From: Enoplolaimus lenunculus | Lineage: Eukaryota; Nematoda; Enoplea; Enoplida; Thoracostomopsidae | Direction of reading: 5' to 3' | DNA: 64,000 nt | Assembly (NCBI GenBank): GCA_030248215.1 | Contig: JASANG010002773.1 | Location: 62,001 to 126,000, forward strand | Part shown: one piece after another, positions 21,451-31,900 of the stretch | How the letters are laid out: each line of letters begins with the position of its first letter | Position numbering within the stretch: the stretch's first letter is position 1 | Position numbers and translations under genes: made by a program | Notes under the pieces: model-generated | The model's database searches: none | The model's input: only the letters and a program-made list of their open reading frames with translations | What the model was told of the DNA's origin: nothing

Positions 21451-21885
21451 CAGAGTGAGACATTACCCGCGGGTAAACGTGGGTCGGGTAAAGAATTTCA
21501 GGCGACGCTGGTGTACCCGCGGGTGAAAATTTTCATCAGGTGGGTAAAAATCCACAGTTTTACCCACGGCAAACTTGAGTTTTAAGTGGAAAACCTACGC
21601 TTTTGTCTGTTTTATTTCTGGTCAATTTCTACCCGTGCTTTATTTAACTGGGTTTGAAATTTTGTTGTTTCTAATAAAATTTCATTTGTAAAATTCTTTG
21701 AAGATATATCGCAAAACTTCATTAAGACACGAATCACCAGCGATCTTTAAAATACTTTGACTTCAGCGTGGACAAAAGGTGGGTCGAGGTTAGATCTTTT
21801 TTGCGCGGTATACCCGCGGGTCAAAAATTGTTTGCATGGGTAAAGCGCGGGTCGGGTAAAAAATCCTTACCCACTTGCCACTCTG
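21451..21885. mobile_element. hAT-like MITE
   Basis: 435 bp with ends CAGAGTGAGACATTACCCG and GGGTAAAAAATCC...TTGCCACTCTG. The inverted CAGAGTG/CACTCTG ends suit hAT, and the flanking octamers GCCTGCAA and GTATGCAC match at five of eight sites. GGGTCGGGTAAA occurs near both ends. Confidence 0.65.
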
Positions 21886-22483
21886 GTATGCACCACCCAC
21901 AAATGGTTCACCCACACATACTGGAATAACAATTTAGGCTTAGACTTTGGCTTTAGACTCTTGACAATAACAAATAGTCATGAGGAACTTTGCGTTTTAT
22001 GAAAGTAACACCAGTCGTATGCAAGAAAGTAAACAAGTACCGCTAATTGTGACAAATGGCTGCTCAGTAACCCGGATATATTGTGCGGACAATTTTTTCG
22101 TTGCTGTGATGTCCACTTCAAAATCATTGTGTAATTGCTGGCGTACATGTATACCGTTTCATGACCACAAATCAAAAACCCAGAAACCAAAGCCTACATA
22201 ATCTCGCAATTGTCGTTAAAGAACAAAACCATACTGCTGCTCAAATTACGGCTACCACCTATTTAAATAACTGTGCTATATAAAAACTATACGTAGTTCA
22301 CGTGCATGAGCGCAACCACGAGCCAGAAGTTGCGTTTGTGGGGCGAAAGCGATACCGCAACTGTTTTAGTATCATGGTTTTGTTTTCAAGTTTATTTTGT
22401 CTCAGATAGCATTTTAGTTATGAACTGAAATGAATTTGTCAGTCACTAGAGGCGGCCATGCCGTCGTTTGGCGTCTCTCTGGC

Positions 22484-22860
22484 AACGCTCATGTGGTCGA
22501 AGTGATTTGCTTTGCGACGGCTTTAAGGGCTTCTGGCGAATCAACCGGAAACTTGACATGTACGTTCCTTTAGAGAAAAGGAAAATGCTAATTGTCGCAC
22601 AAAAAATACTGAAACTGAAAAAGCGTTCTGATTTTTGAAAAATCGAACAAAACTGTACGCAATTAGAATCTATCAAATGTGTTTCTGAGTCACGGGTATG
22701 TTGAACTTGACAACGTCACCCGTTTTTAAAATTTTATGGTTCACAATGTAATTTCCGTATACCTATTCGTCGTGCCCGCGCCTCGGAAACCTATTTGCCC
22801 CATTTGACACGTGGACGTCCCAAATGCCATGGTAACAGTAATGAGCAAATATATTACATT
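22484..22860 (-). other. Possible exon remnants of an unknown gene
   Basis: Two short minus-strand stretches read like protein. VYGNYIVNHKILKTGDVVKF lies near 22710-22780. KFPVDSPEALKAVAKQITST followed by a stop lies near 22490-22570, behind a very good polypyrimidine acceptor (CCTTTTCTCTAAAG). They are not FReD, EGF or LDLa. No continuous model could be built. Confidence 0.2.
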
Positions 22861-23249
22861 TTATGCAATGTAAAAATTATAAACCTGCCTGTTTCCATAA
22901 AAGGTTTCAAAGTTTTGGATAACGTAACACCGTTTGGCTAATTGAAGCCTTCTTTTATCAATTATTATTGCCTATCTTAAAGAATGAAATGCATGGCGTA
23001 CATATACAAGGGAGATTGCCACAAGAAATTCTGCCGGTCATTGCTACACCCACTTAAAAATATTTCACACAAAAGTTTTCCGCCTCCTGAAACGAAATAC
23101 CGACTAAACCATTGAGAAAAAAGAAAATCATTTAGGAACTTACAGACCTCTTAACTTTTGGTACTATTAACTTTCTCTTTCGTAATTCGTTTCGATACTT
23201 TGTGGCTGTACAGTTTGTTTCAATGTGATTCATTCTGCTTGAACTTCCG

Positions 23250-23441
23250 GCCCATGTAAAGATGACGGGCAGACTGTTTTTCTGAGGGACTGCAATAGAG
23301 TAAGTTTAAGCTTTGGACTATTTTTATCGTAAGCTTAGGCATAGGCTTAGTCTTAACTGTAAACTCATTCTTACGGGCAGACTTAGGCTTCGGCTTACGA
23401 ATATGCTTATACTACTGTTACGGCCATGTTCCTTGGCCGAT
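23250..23441. mobile_element. GGCCAATGTAAAGATCAGG MITE, copy 5
   Basis: CGGCCCATGTAAAGATGACG to CGGCCATGTTCCTTGGCC; several GGCTTA/GGCATA repeats within. Confidence 0.63.
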
Positions 23442-24086
23442 CTTCTTAAATATTTGAGTAAAAATAAAAATCACATTGTTTACATTACGCACTTGGTTCA
23501 GACAATACATTTACACACGGTGGTGCAGGCACACTACATCATATAAACCTAGACCCATAGTCTCAACAACTATCATCAGTTAATAATATCAAGCTCACTA
23601 ACTATTGCATCTGTTGAACTCAATATTAGTACAGGAGCAGAGCAAGAGTAAATCATATGTAAAAATGTATATACTGAATTTTGAGAATCAGCATTCACTA
23701 GGTCAAAATTTACAGGACATATGACCAACCGGTGATAAGTGCAACACATATTTGAGAATACAAGCCCTACTTCGAACCTACTTTTCCGTGTTAAACCTTG
23801 CGTTCAGTTGTAGATTCAACCACGATTTAATGCAGACTCAGGTGAACAGCAAATTTATTCACAATGCATTACTTCGTAAAAATGTTCATGGAACAAATTG
23901 TTAGGCAGTGCACAATATAGAATCAATTGACTGTAAACAATATGCAATAGTTTTCGGTTTTTATATATCCAAGCTACAAACTACATATAGTCTGACTTAA
24001 ACGTGTGCTTGCTGTCTAATCTTCAGTTATTTCACTAGTTGCCATGTTTAAACTGATATTATAGATACTAAGTAAGAATTTTTTCA

Positions 24087-24356
24087 TTAACCCTTTCTCA
24101 CATGAATATTTTCAATTTCATATGAGATGTAATTTCCAGGTAAGATTCGATCCCCAGTCTCACGGGTGGGAGGCGTTTACGATGACCACTGAGCTATAGA
24201 AGCTTGACGCTCGACGCCAAATAGGCTCTCACATCTTGTGGAGATTTTGCACTGCGCATATAAGTAATAAATGTCAAACGCTGCTTACAGTGTGTGTATT
24301 GCTCGTACATTATTGTATTTAGTTGCTCATAGTATACTCTATGAGTGAAAGGGTTA
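24087..24356 (-). mobile_element. TTAA-MITE with tRNA-like core, diverged copy
   Basis: TTAACCCTTTCTCACATGAA start, GTGAAAGGGTTA end, and GATTCGATCC B-box-like core. It lies 37 bp downstream of the cassette B stop codon. Confidence 0.7.
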
Positions 24357-24392
24357 GTATTTCAGATTTAGTATGCGACGCCTTTCTGAAGG

Positions 24393-24554
24393 TTAGTCAT
24401 TACTTTTAAAACCAACTGGACGTATACGTAATGATTCTTGTGTAATATAATAAATTGTTTTGTTATTTTTGTCTGTCCATTGAAGTCCTTTCAAATGCTG
24501 ATACGCGATGCCTTCTTGAAGGTACGGTACGTTTAAATCACCCTTGGCTTGACA
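24393..24554 (-). CDS. FReD cassette B, exon 5: terminal exon
   Basis: A 162-bp terminal exon (acceptor TTTCAG). CQAKGDLNVPY, LKGLQWTDKN, YYITQESLRIRP, then VGFKSND and TAA. It matches the FReD end. Confidence 0.88.
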   Translation of the reverse strand, partial: CQAKGDLNVPYLQEGIAYQHLKGLQWTDKNNKTIYYITQESLRIRPVGFKSND

Positions 24555-27500
24555 CTGAAATATCAGATGATATTTTGAAATTAAAATGCCTAAAAATAGA
24601 AATGGGACAGTGTTGCCTGTAAAATGGATTTCAATTAAAATTTACATTCCCAAAATCAATTTCCGTCAGATCCATAATTTCAAAATACTGTAGTGACCCT
24701 AATAACTGCGTGTGGGTAATGAGAAAGAGGGTCCTCATTTTGTGTCCCAATTAATAGGAGTCCGTATCCCTAATAAGAGTCCGTAAGCGGATAGAGTCCC
24801 TAAACCCTAATTATAGCCCATAAATGTCAATTATTCCTAATTGTAGCGCATAAATAACCCCAGGACCAAGTCAAGTTGAGTTCGAAACTTTAAAGCGTAC
24901 TTAAGTTTTGAAAGCAACATTCCAACGTATAAACTTGCATTATATCGTTCAAGCTTTTGATTCAAGGCAAAAAACGTTTAATTCAACGGATAATTGCAAT
25001 ACCGGATATATATCAGTAACGAAGGGTGGCAGAGGCAGTGTTGAAAATAAATAACAGTCCGTAAGCAAATAACAGGGGGGTTCCCTCTGGAGAGGCCAAA
25101 TAAATATCAGTCCCCCTCTTATACGGGTCACTACAGTACTGTTGCAATTTAAATAATTCAACGCTAGGGTTGATCAACAGGGTAAAATTCTTAGAGGCCA
25201 CGCTACGAGCATGCCTAGTATTTTCGATTTGTCAGACAGCGTATGCGTATGTTTGGGGTCAGTTGTTTTTGAACAATTTCAATGGTCAATAGTCCGATAA
25301 CGATCAATACAATGAATCAAGCCTAAAATACAAACCTTGGTCAACCCAAGCGCAGTTGGCCAAATTGTGTTCCGCAATTTTACAGTTAAAATGCGTTTTT
25401 TAGAAAATGTTTCGACATTTTAAAATTGACCAATTTTGCCTAAGGTGTAAACGTTTCAAATTTTTGGCTATAACTTCAGCATATTATTCGCCTATTTGAT
25501 CAAGACGCACATATTGGGCTTTAAATAAATTATCCGCATCGCAAATTTTTCAACAACTCACAATGCTGGTGGAGCAATCTATCCTTCTAAACCCGTGTGG
25601 ATCAATCCACCACTGCTTTCAAATGGTTATGGATGAATATCAAACCACGTTTTTAACAATATAAATAACGTACATCTTCTTGAAACCACCAGCCTGATTT
25701 CCACCAAACGCCACACAAAACTGTTAATTTCGGTGAGTATTCCTGTCTATCGTACGTTGAGAACGGCTGACCATTGCTTTTGTCAAAATCACCGGCTGAA
25801 AATAACATTTTAAACACTCATTATTTACGCGAATTTATTTTAAAGATCAAGTGAAGTTTCTTGTGTTTAGGTGAAGTAGTTCGTAACTTTTTGGTTTGCA
25901 GCTTTAACTTAAATCTGTGCCAGAGGATTCTAATAAACATTTCGACTTGCCAAAATCAATCGATGCTGTCAAAAAGGGTTGCCATTTTTGAGTGTAAGGT
26001 TTTGACCATACAGAAACTTAAGTCTATTTTCTGACTAAAGTCAAAAATTGGCGTTATATAAGTTACAAATCGATTCAAGTTATTTCTGCAGCCCAGCTAA
26101 CGACTTACACGCGTTGCTATGTTGTTTATCTACACGGCCAAGAGTAAGCGTATACGAGTCTGTTTCATTGCTAACTTTGAACAGTTTGTAGCGTACCACG
26201 TAATGTTTTAATTTGCTCGAAACTAATTCTACCAATAATTCGTAGTCTTTATCATCTTTATTGGTAATTTGATGAATAAATTCATTACCTGAAATTTTCA
26301 GACCATTGATATAGTTTTGGAGGTGGGCGACGTAGTGTATTGGTAGTGTCCGCTTGACGATCCAAGCATTGTGTAAGCTGGATACCAGCCCCGAGTCTGT
26401 TTTCCAGTTGTTTAATTAAAAAAGGTCTGTACTTAGTCTGACAATTTATTGCATTTTATAATGCAGCAACTAGTAGTTTTTGGCTACTGAAGTTGACTAA
26501 ATGAGTGTATAAGAGCTAATCATGAAATCAAGACAATATAATTGCTTTTCGCTGATTTTCTGCTTTGTCATTTAAATTCGACAGCAACTGAACAATTTCC
26601 CTAATCTTTTCCTGCATGAATGTATTTGATTTATATCAGGCTACTATTTCCAAGCTAAGATTCAAACACACGTTTCTAGAATGAAAGGTGTTTACTGTGC
26701 ACTGTGTATTTATTGCAGATCCACAGTCTGTAATTAGTTGCTCATAGTACTCTCTATGCGGGAAAGGAATTAATCAGGACTATGGTATGGAATCCATACG
26801 TTTAAATCTAATGGCGCGGTTAACTATACAAAGTAACGTATGTTACATAAAAATATTGACCTATCCAAAAGTTTGATTCTGCATTTCCGAAGCCAGATTT
26901 GTATTCTTTCCATCCTCGCCAAAAATCTTCACTTTCGTCAATTCGTTGTTGAATGTACTAAAATTGAATATAAAAAAATCATCAATAAGTTTCAAATGTG
27001 TTTTTTGCACAAAACATTTCACCCATGCTTATTACAGTATCTGTCCAGTAAGTCTTAGCCTAAGTCTAAGCTAACACCTGAATACAAAACTCAAGCTGAG
27101 CCTAACTGTAAGCCTAAATGAAAGCCTGAACCTATAAGGCTAAGCCTTCCAGTCTCCAAGTCCGCCACTTTCACTGTCTTTCGACGTGCACAGCCCTATT
27201 CAAAGCAAAACTAATCTTTACGAATGACACAAGGATTTTAAATATACAAAAGTACACTAAACAGGTATTTTACACCTATACCACTTTAACCTTAGTATTG
27301 TACGATTTAGTTCTGAAATAATCGTCAAGCGCAAGTTGAGTTATGCCGGCTTCAAACGTTCGCCAAACCTATGTATATGACTAGATAGATTATACCAACG
27401 CTCATCGCTTCAATAATCTATGACGGGCTAACAAGAACCATGTTGCCAAAAATATGGTAAACTCGTTGAGTTTAACCCTTAGACGCATTCCCTTAATAAA

Positions 27501-27812
27501 ACTTCAATGATAAGTGTCCATAATTAAAAAATGGGTATAAGGTAAACTCGTTGAGTTTAACCCTTAGACGCATTCCCTTAATAAAACTTCAATGATAAGC
27601 GTCCATAATTTAAAAATGGGTTACAGACCATAATAGGCAAACTTTAATTACCGTCCAGCCTCCACCAAACGTTTCAAAATCGCATCTAACCGTTGTAATG
27701 CACGGAAGTCCTTGAACACAACTGGCAAGTTTAATATCAAAATACTCTTCGTCTGTGGAATTATTGCTATCGTTTTCGTTTAATTGTATCGACGCACAGT
27801 CGTTTTGAATAT
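24393..27812 (-). CDS. FReD cassette B (span): complete FReD without upstream modules
   Basis: Five exons, listed separately, encode a complete ~240-residue FReD that ends in TAA at 24393. Exon phases (1-0, 0-1, 1-1, 1-0, 0-end) match cassettes A and C exactly. I find no EGF, LDLa or signal-peptide exon between the end of cassette A (28728) and its first acceptor. It is thus either an alternative C-terminal cassette spliced to gene A's modules by skipping cassette A, or a partial duplicate. The frame is open throughout, which argues against an old pseudogene. The calcium loop is altered (see exon 4). Confidence 0.82.
24688..25136. mobile_element. TA-MITE (CTGTAGTGACCC family), best-preserved copy
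   Basis: 449 bp with inverted ends CTGTAGTGACCC / GGGTCACTACAG, flanked on both sides by TA. It sits just right of the cassette B terminal exon, in the intron between exons 4 and 5. Confidence 0.82.
25674..25795 (-). CDS. FReD cassette B, exon 4 with altered calcium loop
   Basis: A 122-bp exon (phase 1 in, phase 0 out; donor GTACGT). It reads PFSTYDRQEYSPK then LCGVWWKSGWWFQED. The pocket loop is kept, but cassettes A and C have DxDxD where this has DRQEY, so two of the three acidic ligands are gone. Confidence 0.88.
26109..26288 (-). CDS. FReD cassette B, exon 3
   Basis: A 180-bp phase 1-1 exon (acceptor TTTCAG, donor GTAAGT). It starts GNEFIHQIT (FReD GNxxIHxLT), then YELLVEL, YKLFKVSNETDSYTLTLG. 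Confidence 0.92.
26598..26776 (-). mobile_element. TTAA-MITE, degenerate copy
   Basis: Recognisable by CTTTTCCTGCATGAATGTAT, the GCTAAGATTCAAAC B-box remnant, and CTCTATGCGGGAAAGGAATTAA at the end. Confidence 0.5.
26861..26957 (-). CDS. FReD cassette B, exon 2
   Basis: A 97-bp exon (phase 0 in, phase 1 out). YIQQRIDESEDFWRGWKEYK then SGFGNAESNFWIG, a clear FReD block. Confidence 0.92.
27457..27623. repeat. 84-bp tandem duplication
   Basis: Two adjacent copies beginning GGTAAACTCGTTGAGTTTAA at 27457 and 27541, differing at only a few bases, in cassette B intron 1. Confidence 0.85.
27652..27812 (-). CDS. FReD cassette B, exon 1
   Basis: A 161-bp exon (phase 1 in, phase 0 out; acceptor TTTTAG, donor GTAATT). 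An acidic, Asn-rich linker with NENDSNNSTDEEYFD leads into CITTVRCDFETFGGGWT, the FReD opening. Confidence 0.88.
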
Positions 27813-27912
27813 CTAAAATTATACGCGTAATAAAAGTCGTTGATTAATGTACTAGTAAATATAGTTTTATTGAAAAAATTGAATAATTGCCCTTTTAACC
27901 ACTAAACTAACA

Positions 27913-28165
27913 CACTGTAAATTCCAGTGAGTTGATTTTAACTCAGAATGAGTTGAGTCCACTCAGAACTCTGAGCTCTTAATTAGGTCTTTCAGAAGTC
28001 AGAATACTGAATCGATCTGACCCATTCTAAAGTTAATTAATCAACTCACCCGGAATTAAGTCGGCTCAGAGCAAGTTAATATTTACCGATCTTCATTCAA
28101 CAATAACCAGAAATAATAAAATTCTCTCCCTGAGTTGATTCATCAACTCATTGGAATTTACAATG
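27913..28165. mobile_element. MITE with CACTGTAAATTCCAGTGAG ends
   Basis: Inverted ends of ~23 bp with two mismatches (CACTGTAAATTCCAGTGAG / TCATTGGAATTTACAATG) and inner GAGTTGA/TCAACTC repeats. It fills the gap between cassettes A and B. Confidence 0.72.
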
Positions 28166-28662
28166 CAGGCGTGTAAGGCAGTGCATGAACAGGCTAGGGT
28201 GGGCCCCCAAATAGGGGTATGGGGGTAGCTGCTCCGGCCCTGTCGTAAAATCATGGGCTGGTTATTGCTTGTGTACACCACGCGTGTGTACTCAGTTAAG
28301 TGCATGCAGATGCAAAAATGGTGAAACTTAAATCTGCAACTTCAGCATAAATGAAATATTGGTTTTGTAAAAGAAAACTTATATGTGAAAACTTCAAACC
28401 ATACTAATTTTTAGTTTTTTCGAACCACGTAAAAATTAAAAAATATGTACATATAACGCATGTCTATAAATTTTCTCGATGCTTTATATACATACATATT
28501 CCAGACATCCAAACACTGATTGCTCCCGCCAGAAAATCGTAAATCCGTAGCTGATGTAACGCCTAGATACGGAACAACTGGAAGCTAATTCCATAGAAGA
28601 CCAAAATGAATGCTTCAGTTTGTCGTCTCAAAACTAGGTATAGTCACAATTTTGCGCAATTT

Positions 28663-28668
28663 TTTATT
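28663..28668 (-). promoter_or_regulatory. Candidate polyadenylation signal of gene A
   Basis: AATAAA on the minus strand about 60 bases after the TGA of FReD cassette A. Seen in sequence; whether it is used is inference. Confidence 0.45.
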
Positions 28669-28727
28669 CGAGATATGCAAGATTCGTTTGTTTCTTATAT
28701 AAGTAAGTGTATAACTTTTGGTTATGA

Positions 28728-28910
28728 TCAAAAAATTATAAACAAATTACTGCTAAAATCAGCAGGTCGAAACATCATTTCAATGCGTTTGACTCGTTTA
28801 AGTTGGCCATTCACCATCCATTGAACGCCTTTAAATCTCTCGTCAGAACCCTTCGAAGCTTCTGTTGCCCGTTGAAATGGTAAATTCAAATTGCCAACGC
28901 TGTCACGACA
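28728..28910 (-). CDS. FReD cassette A, exon 5: terminal exon
   Basis: A 183-bp terminal exon (acceptor TTGTAG) opening with the second pocket cysteine, then GNLNLPF, VQWMVNG, LKRVKRIEMMFRP and a short tail to TGA. This matches the FReD end C..SNLNG...GxxWxxW...LKxxxMKIRP. The full cassette is about 257 residues. Confidence 0.9.
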   Translation of the reverse strand, partial: CRDSVGNLNLPFQRATEASKGSDERFKGVQWMVNGQLKRVKRIEMMFRPADFSSNLFIIF

Positions 28911-31900
28911 CTACAATACGTGTAGCAATTGTTCTTAACGAAAACAAACTTTTTTCTGAAACCTATAAATGCTAAGGTCCAGTATATATATTTTTATTTT
29001 GTGCTGATTATTAATTTTTAATAAGATCTGTGGTGTTTACAATTATGAAACAGACCCGGTAGAATTGGCCTGTAGTAATATATCGCTCCAATCACGTCAG
29101 GCCCAGACCCAGCTTAATAAGAAACAGTGGACCAAAACCTTTTAGAGGGTTATATATGCAGGTGTTCGGAGCCAAGGGGGGGGCAGGGGGGGATGGCTCA
29201 GCCTCCCCCGAAAAAATTTTGACCCCCTAGAAAATTTCTAACCTTGCTTGCAAGTCACTAAAAACCCATGAATTGTCCCTCCTAAAAAATTTTAGCCCCT
29301 CTTCTCATGGTGAGCTGTCTACGGGCCTGCAGGTATTTCGTACGATTTACCAGCGAAGATAACACATTTCTGGACGAGCCACCAAAAGGTTTAAAGCTTT
29401 AAGCTCCTTCCGCGGTCCCCTCCGCGTTAATACGAGCCTGAATTAAATTTTAGTTTTACATGTCGTACCTGTGGATCAAACCACCAACCAGAATACCAAT
29501 AAGTTCCACAGTGAATGTTATCATTTTCATCACTATCATGATCCCAAGTCCCAAACGGTCGATTACGCGCAGACAAAAAGTTGTCGCCGGCTTAAATTGT
29601 TGAATCGCATTCATTTATTTCAGCAAACAATGACATTTGTTTATTGTATTAATAAATTTATTTCGCTATTATTTTATAAACCATTTTTCAAGCAGCTTTT
29701 TTTCCGCTGTATTGCATCTACTTAATTAACGAACGGTTTTTGGCTCCCGACTGATGTGGTGAGGTATTTGCTAAAAAAGAGTGGATGGTTCATACATACA
29801 CAATAATACACAACTGAGTACATTTTGTGTACAAAAATATGTAGCCAGTTGTATACTCTTGTTTTTGTAAGCATCACCCACTATTGCCTATATGCTTTTA
29901 CTCACATGAGTGTCTCCTATTTAATCTGCACCATACCTTTAAGCTAAGATTCTAATTACAGTCTCTTGGGTGGGACGTGTTTACTATGAACACTCAGATT
30001 TAAATGCTTAACGCGTGATGCTGAAGTGCTTCCACGGTTTGTGGATGTTTTATACTGAAACACTGCGCATTGTGTATACTTTCGCGTATACAGTTTGCAC
30101 TCAGTTGCTCCGTATGCATCATCCAGTCATGCCTGTGTATTCAGAATCTGTCGCCTTTAATAGTTACAACTGACTCTGCGTATCCTGTGAACCTTCATTT
30201 GACCAATTCTCATATGAATATCTCCGATTTAATCTTAGCCATGCTTACAAGCTAAGAATTGAATTAGTTTCTCGGGTGGGTTGCGTTTACCATCAACACT
30301 TTAGTTTCTCGGGTGGGTTGCGTTTACCATCAACACTCAGTTATAGAAGCTCTGTGCGCCATCCCGAAGTGCTCCCAAGCTTAAGCGTTGAATAAAGTGT
30401 ATGCCTAAGCCTAAGCAAAACATATAGCGTAAAATCTAAACCTACTATTTTAAAGTCCCACCTGTAAACAGGACGGCCCTAAAAGTTAACTTGGGCCAAA
30501 CATTATATTGACTTGATCCCAATGTAGTTCATTACCAAACGTCCACTTAGCTTCTTTTCCAATATAGTCATGCTTAACAGTATAATACAACAAGTTTTGA
30601 GGACGACAAGCGGTCGCCCGGTGTTACAGCGTAATTTTTCCCCAGCGTTAGTTTTCCGCCGGAAAGATTACGCTAACGAAATCTTTCAACACGGAAAATC
30701 TCTGAGCTAACGCTATTTTTTCCACAGAAGGACCACGCAAGCTCTAAAAACTTTGATTCCTTAGCGTAATTTTCCCACTGCGTAATTATTCCTTAGAAAG
30801 TGACGCTACAGCTATTTTTCCGCGAGAAAATAAAAACGTTATTCTGTGCAACAAAATACGTCACGGATCGTACGAACTCATTTTAAATCACATAATTTCT
30901 CAAGCTTCAACATAATCAAAATGGGTATTGACCAGATTCTATAAGTAAATGGTGCATGTGCAAAGACTTAGATATAAAAGATTTCGAATAACATACATGC
31001 GTTTTGTAGCGATTGCCTGCTTTAGAGTACACAAATATATGTGTGTTTAGAAGCAAGTTGTCTGGGTGGAAGAGCTGTTTGGAGATAAGTTGTCGGGGTC
31101 GGCGAGTTGTCGAGGCGACAAGTTGTCGGTGTCGTCCAGTTGTCGGGGTTACAAGTTTTGGGGGTCCACGAGATGTCGGGCAACGAAATGTCGATTGATG
31201 ATAGCATACACGGCTATCTGCATTGTTCGAAAGCAGGCGGTGTGGTGCTGGTCTATATGGGAATCAAAAGTGTCCACGGGTTGAAGAGGGTTGGATTATA
31301 AACATTCTAACCACATAAGATTCCGGTCCGTTTCAATACTCACCTATGATAAGTGGGATTGGGATCGCTAGGGGCTGCAACATATTAGCAACAGTATACT
31401 TTAACTTCAGTAACGAGTTGTGATTTTTCCATTAAAGACTCACTAATGGACGCTGTTATCACTTAAACAGGTATGACACGACTATTACATCAGTGGAATA
31501 TCCAAGGAGAGCCACTCAATCCACACGGTACCACAAACCATGGAGCAAAACCGAAACATTTTGTTTACTGTATTGTGACTGAACCCAAAAGATACAAATA
31601 CAAATGATGCATCATTTTGAGTACCGAACGGCGGATTGACATTAAACCGATAACTTTTACGTAATCGTATTGCACTGGAGGATACAAAAGGGCCATACAG
31701 GTTGCCTAATCCATCAAACGAAGACCAAAGCCAAACTTGTTTCGTTAAGACTCTAATACTAATATTGCGTTTAGCTTGTTCGTGTAAGTAGTACACTCGC
31801 GAGCTTTTTTTACTACTACATATCGCGTAAAACCACTGCCACAAATTTTCGGATTTGTCACTGCATTTATACACACGTTCGCCTTACAACACTAATGCTG

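Larger units (their letters stand above)
19900..24380. other. Region between cassette B and gene C's first recognised exon
   Basis: This is where gene C's signal peptide and promoter are expected. Apart from MITEs (20005, 20907, 21451, 23250, 24087) and the fragments near 22.5-22.9 kb, I find no convincing exon and no CpG-rich or TATA-type promoter I would defend. Confidence 0.5.

Noticed and set aside
21283-21585. 100-codon plus-strand frame as a gene
   Set aside because: Its second half runs into the hAT-like MITE at 21451; the first half alone is too short to support.
22446-22676. 76-codon minus-strand frame as the last exon of cassette B
   Set aside because: It lacks the FReD end motifs; the true terminal exon of cassette B was found at 24393-24554.
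31485-31874. This frame as the missing fourth FReD exon of cassette A
   Set aside because: The exon at 29469-29590 fits frame, length and motif; this frame has no FReD motif.
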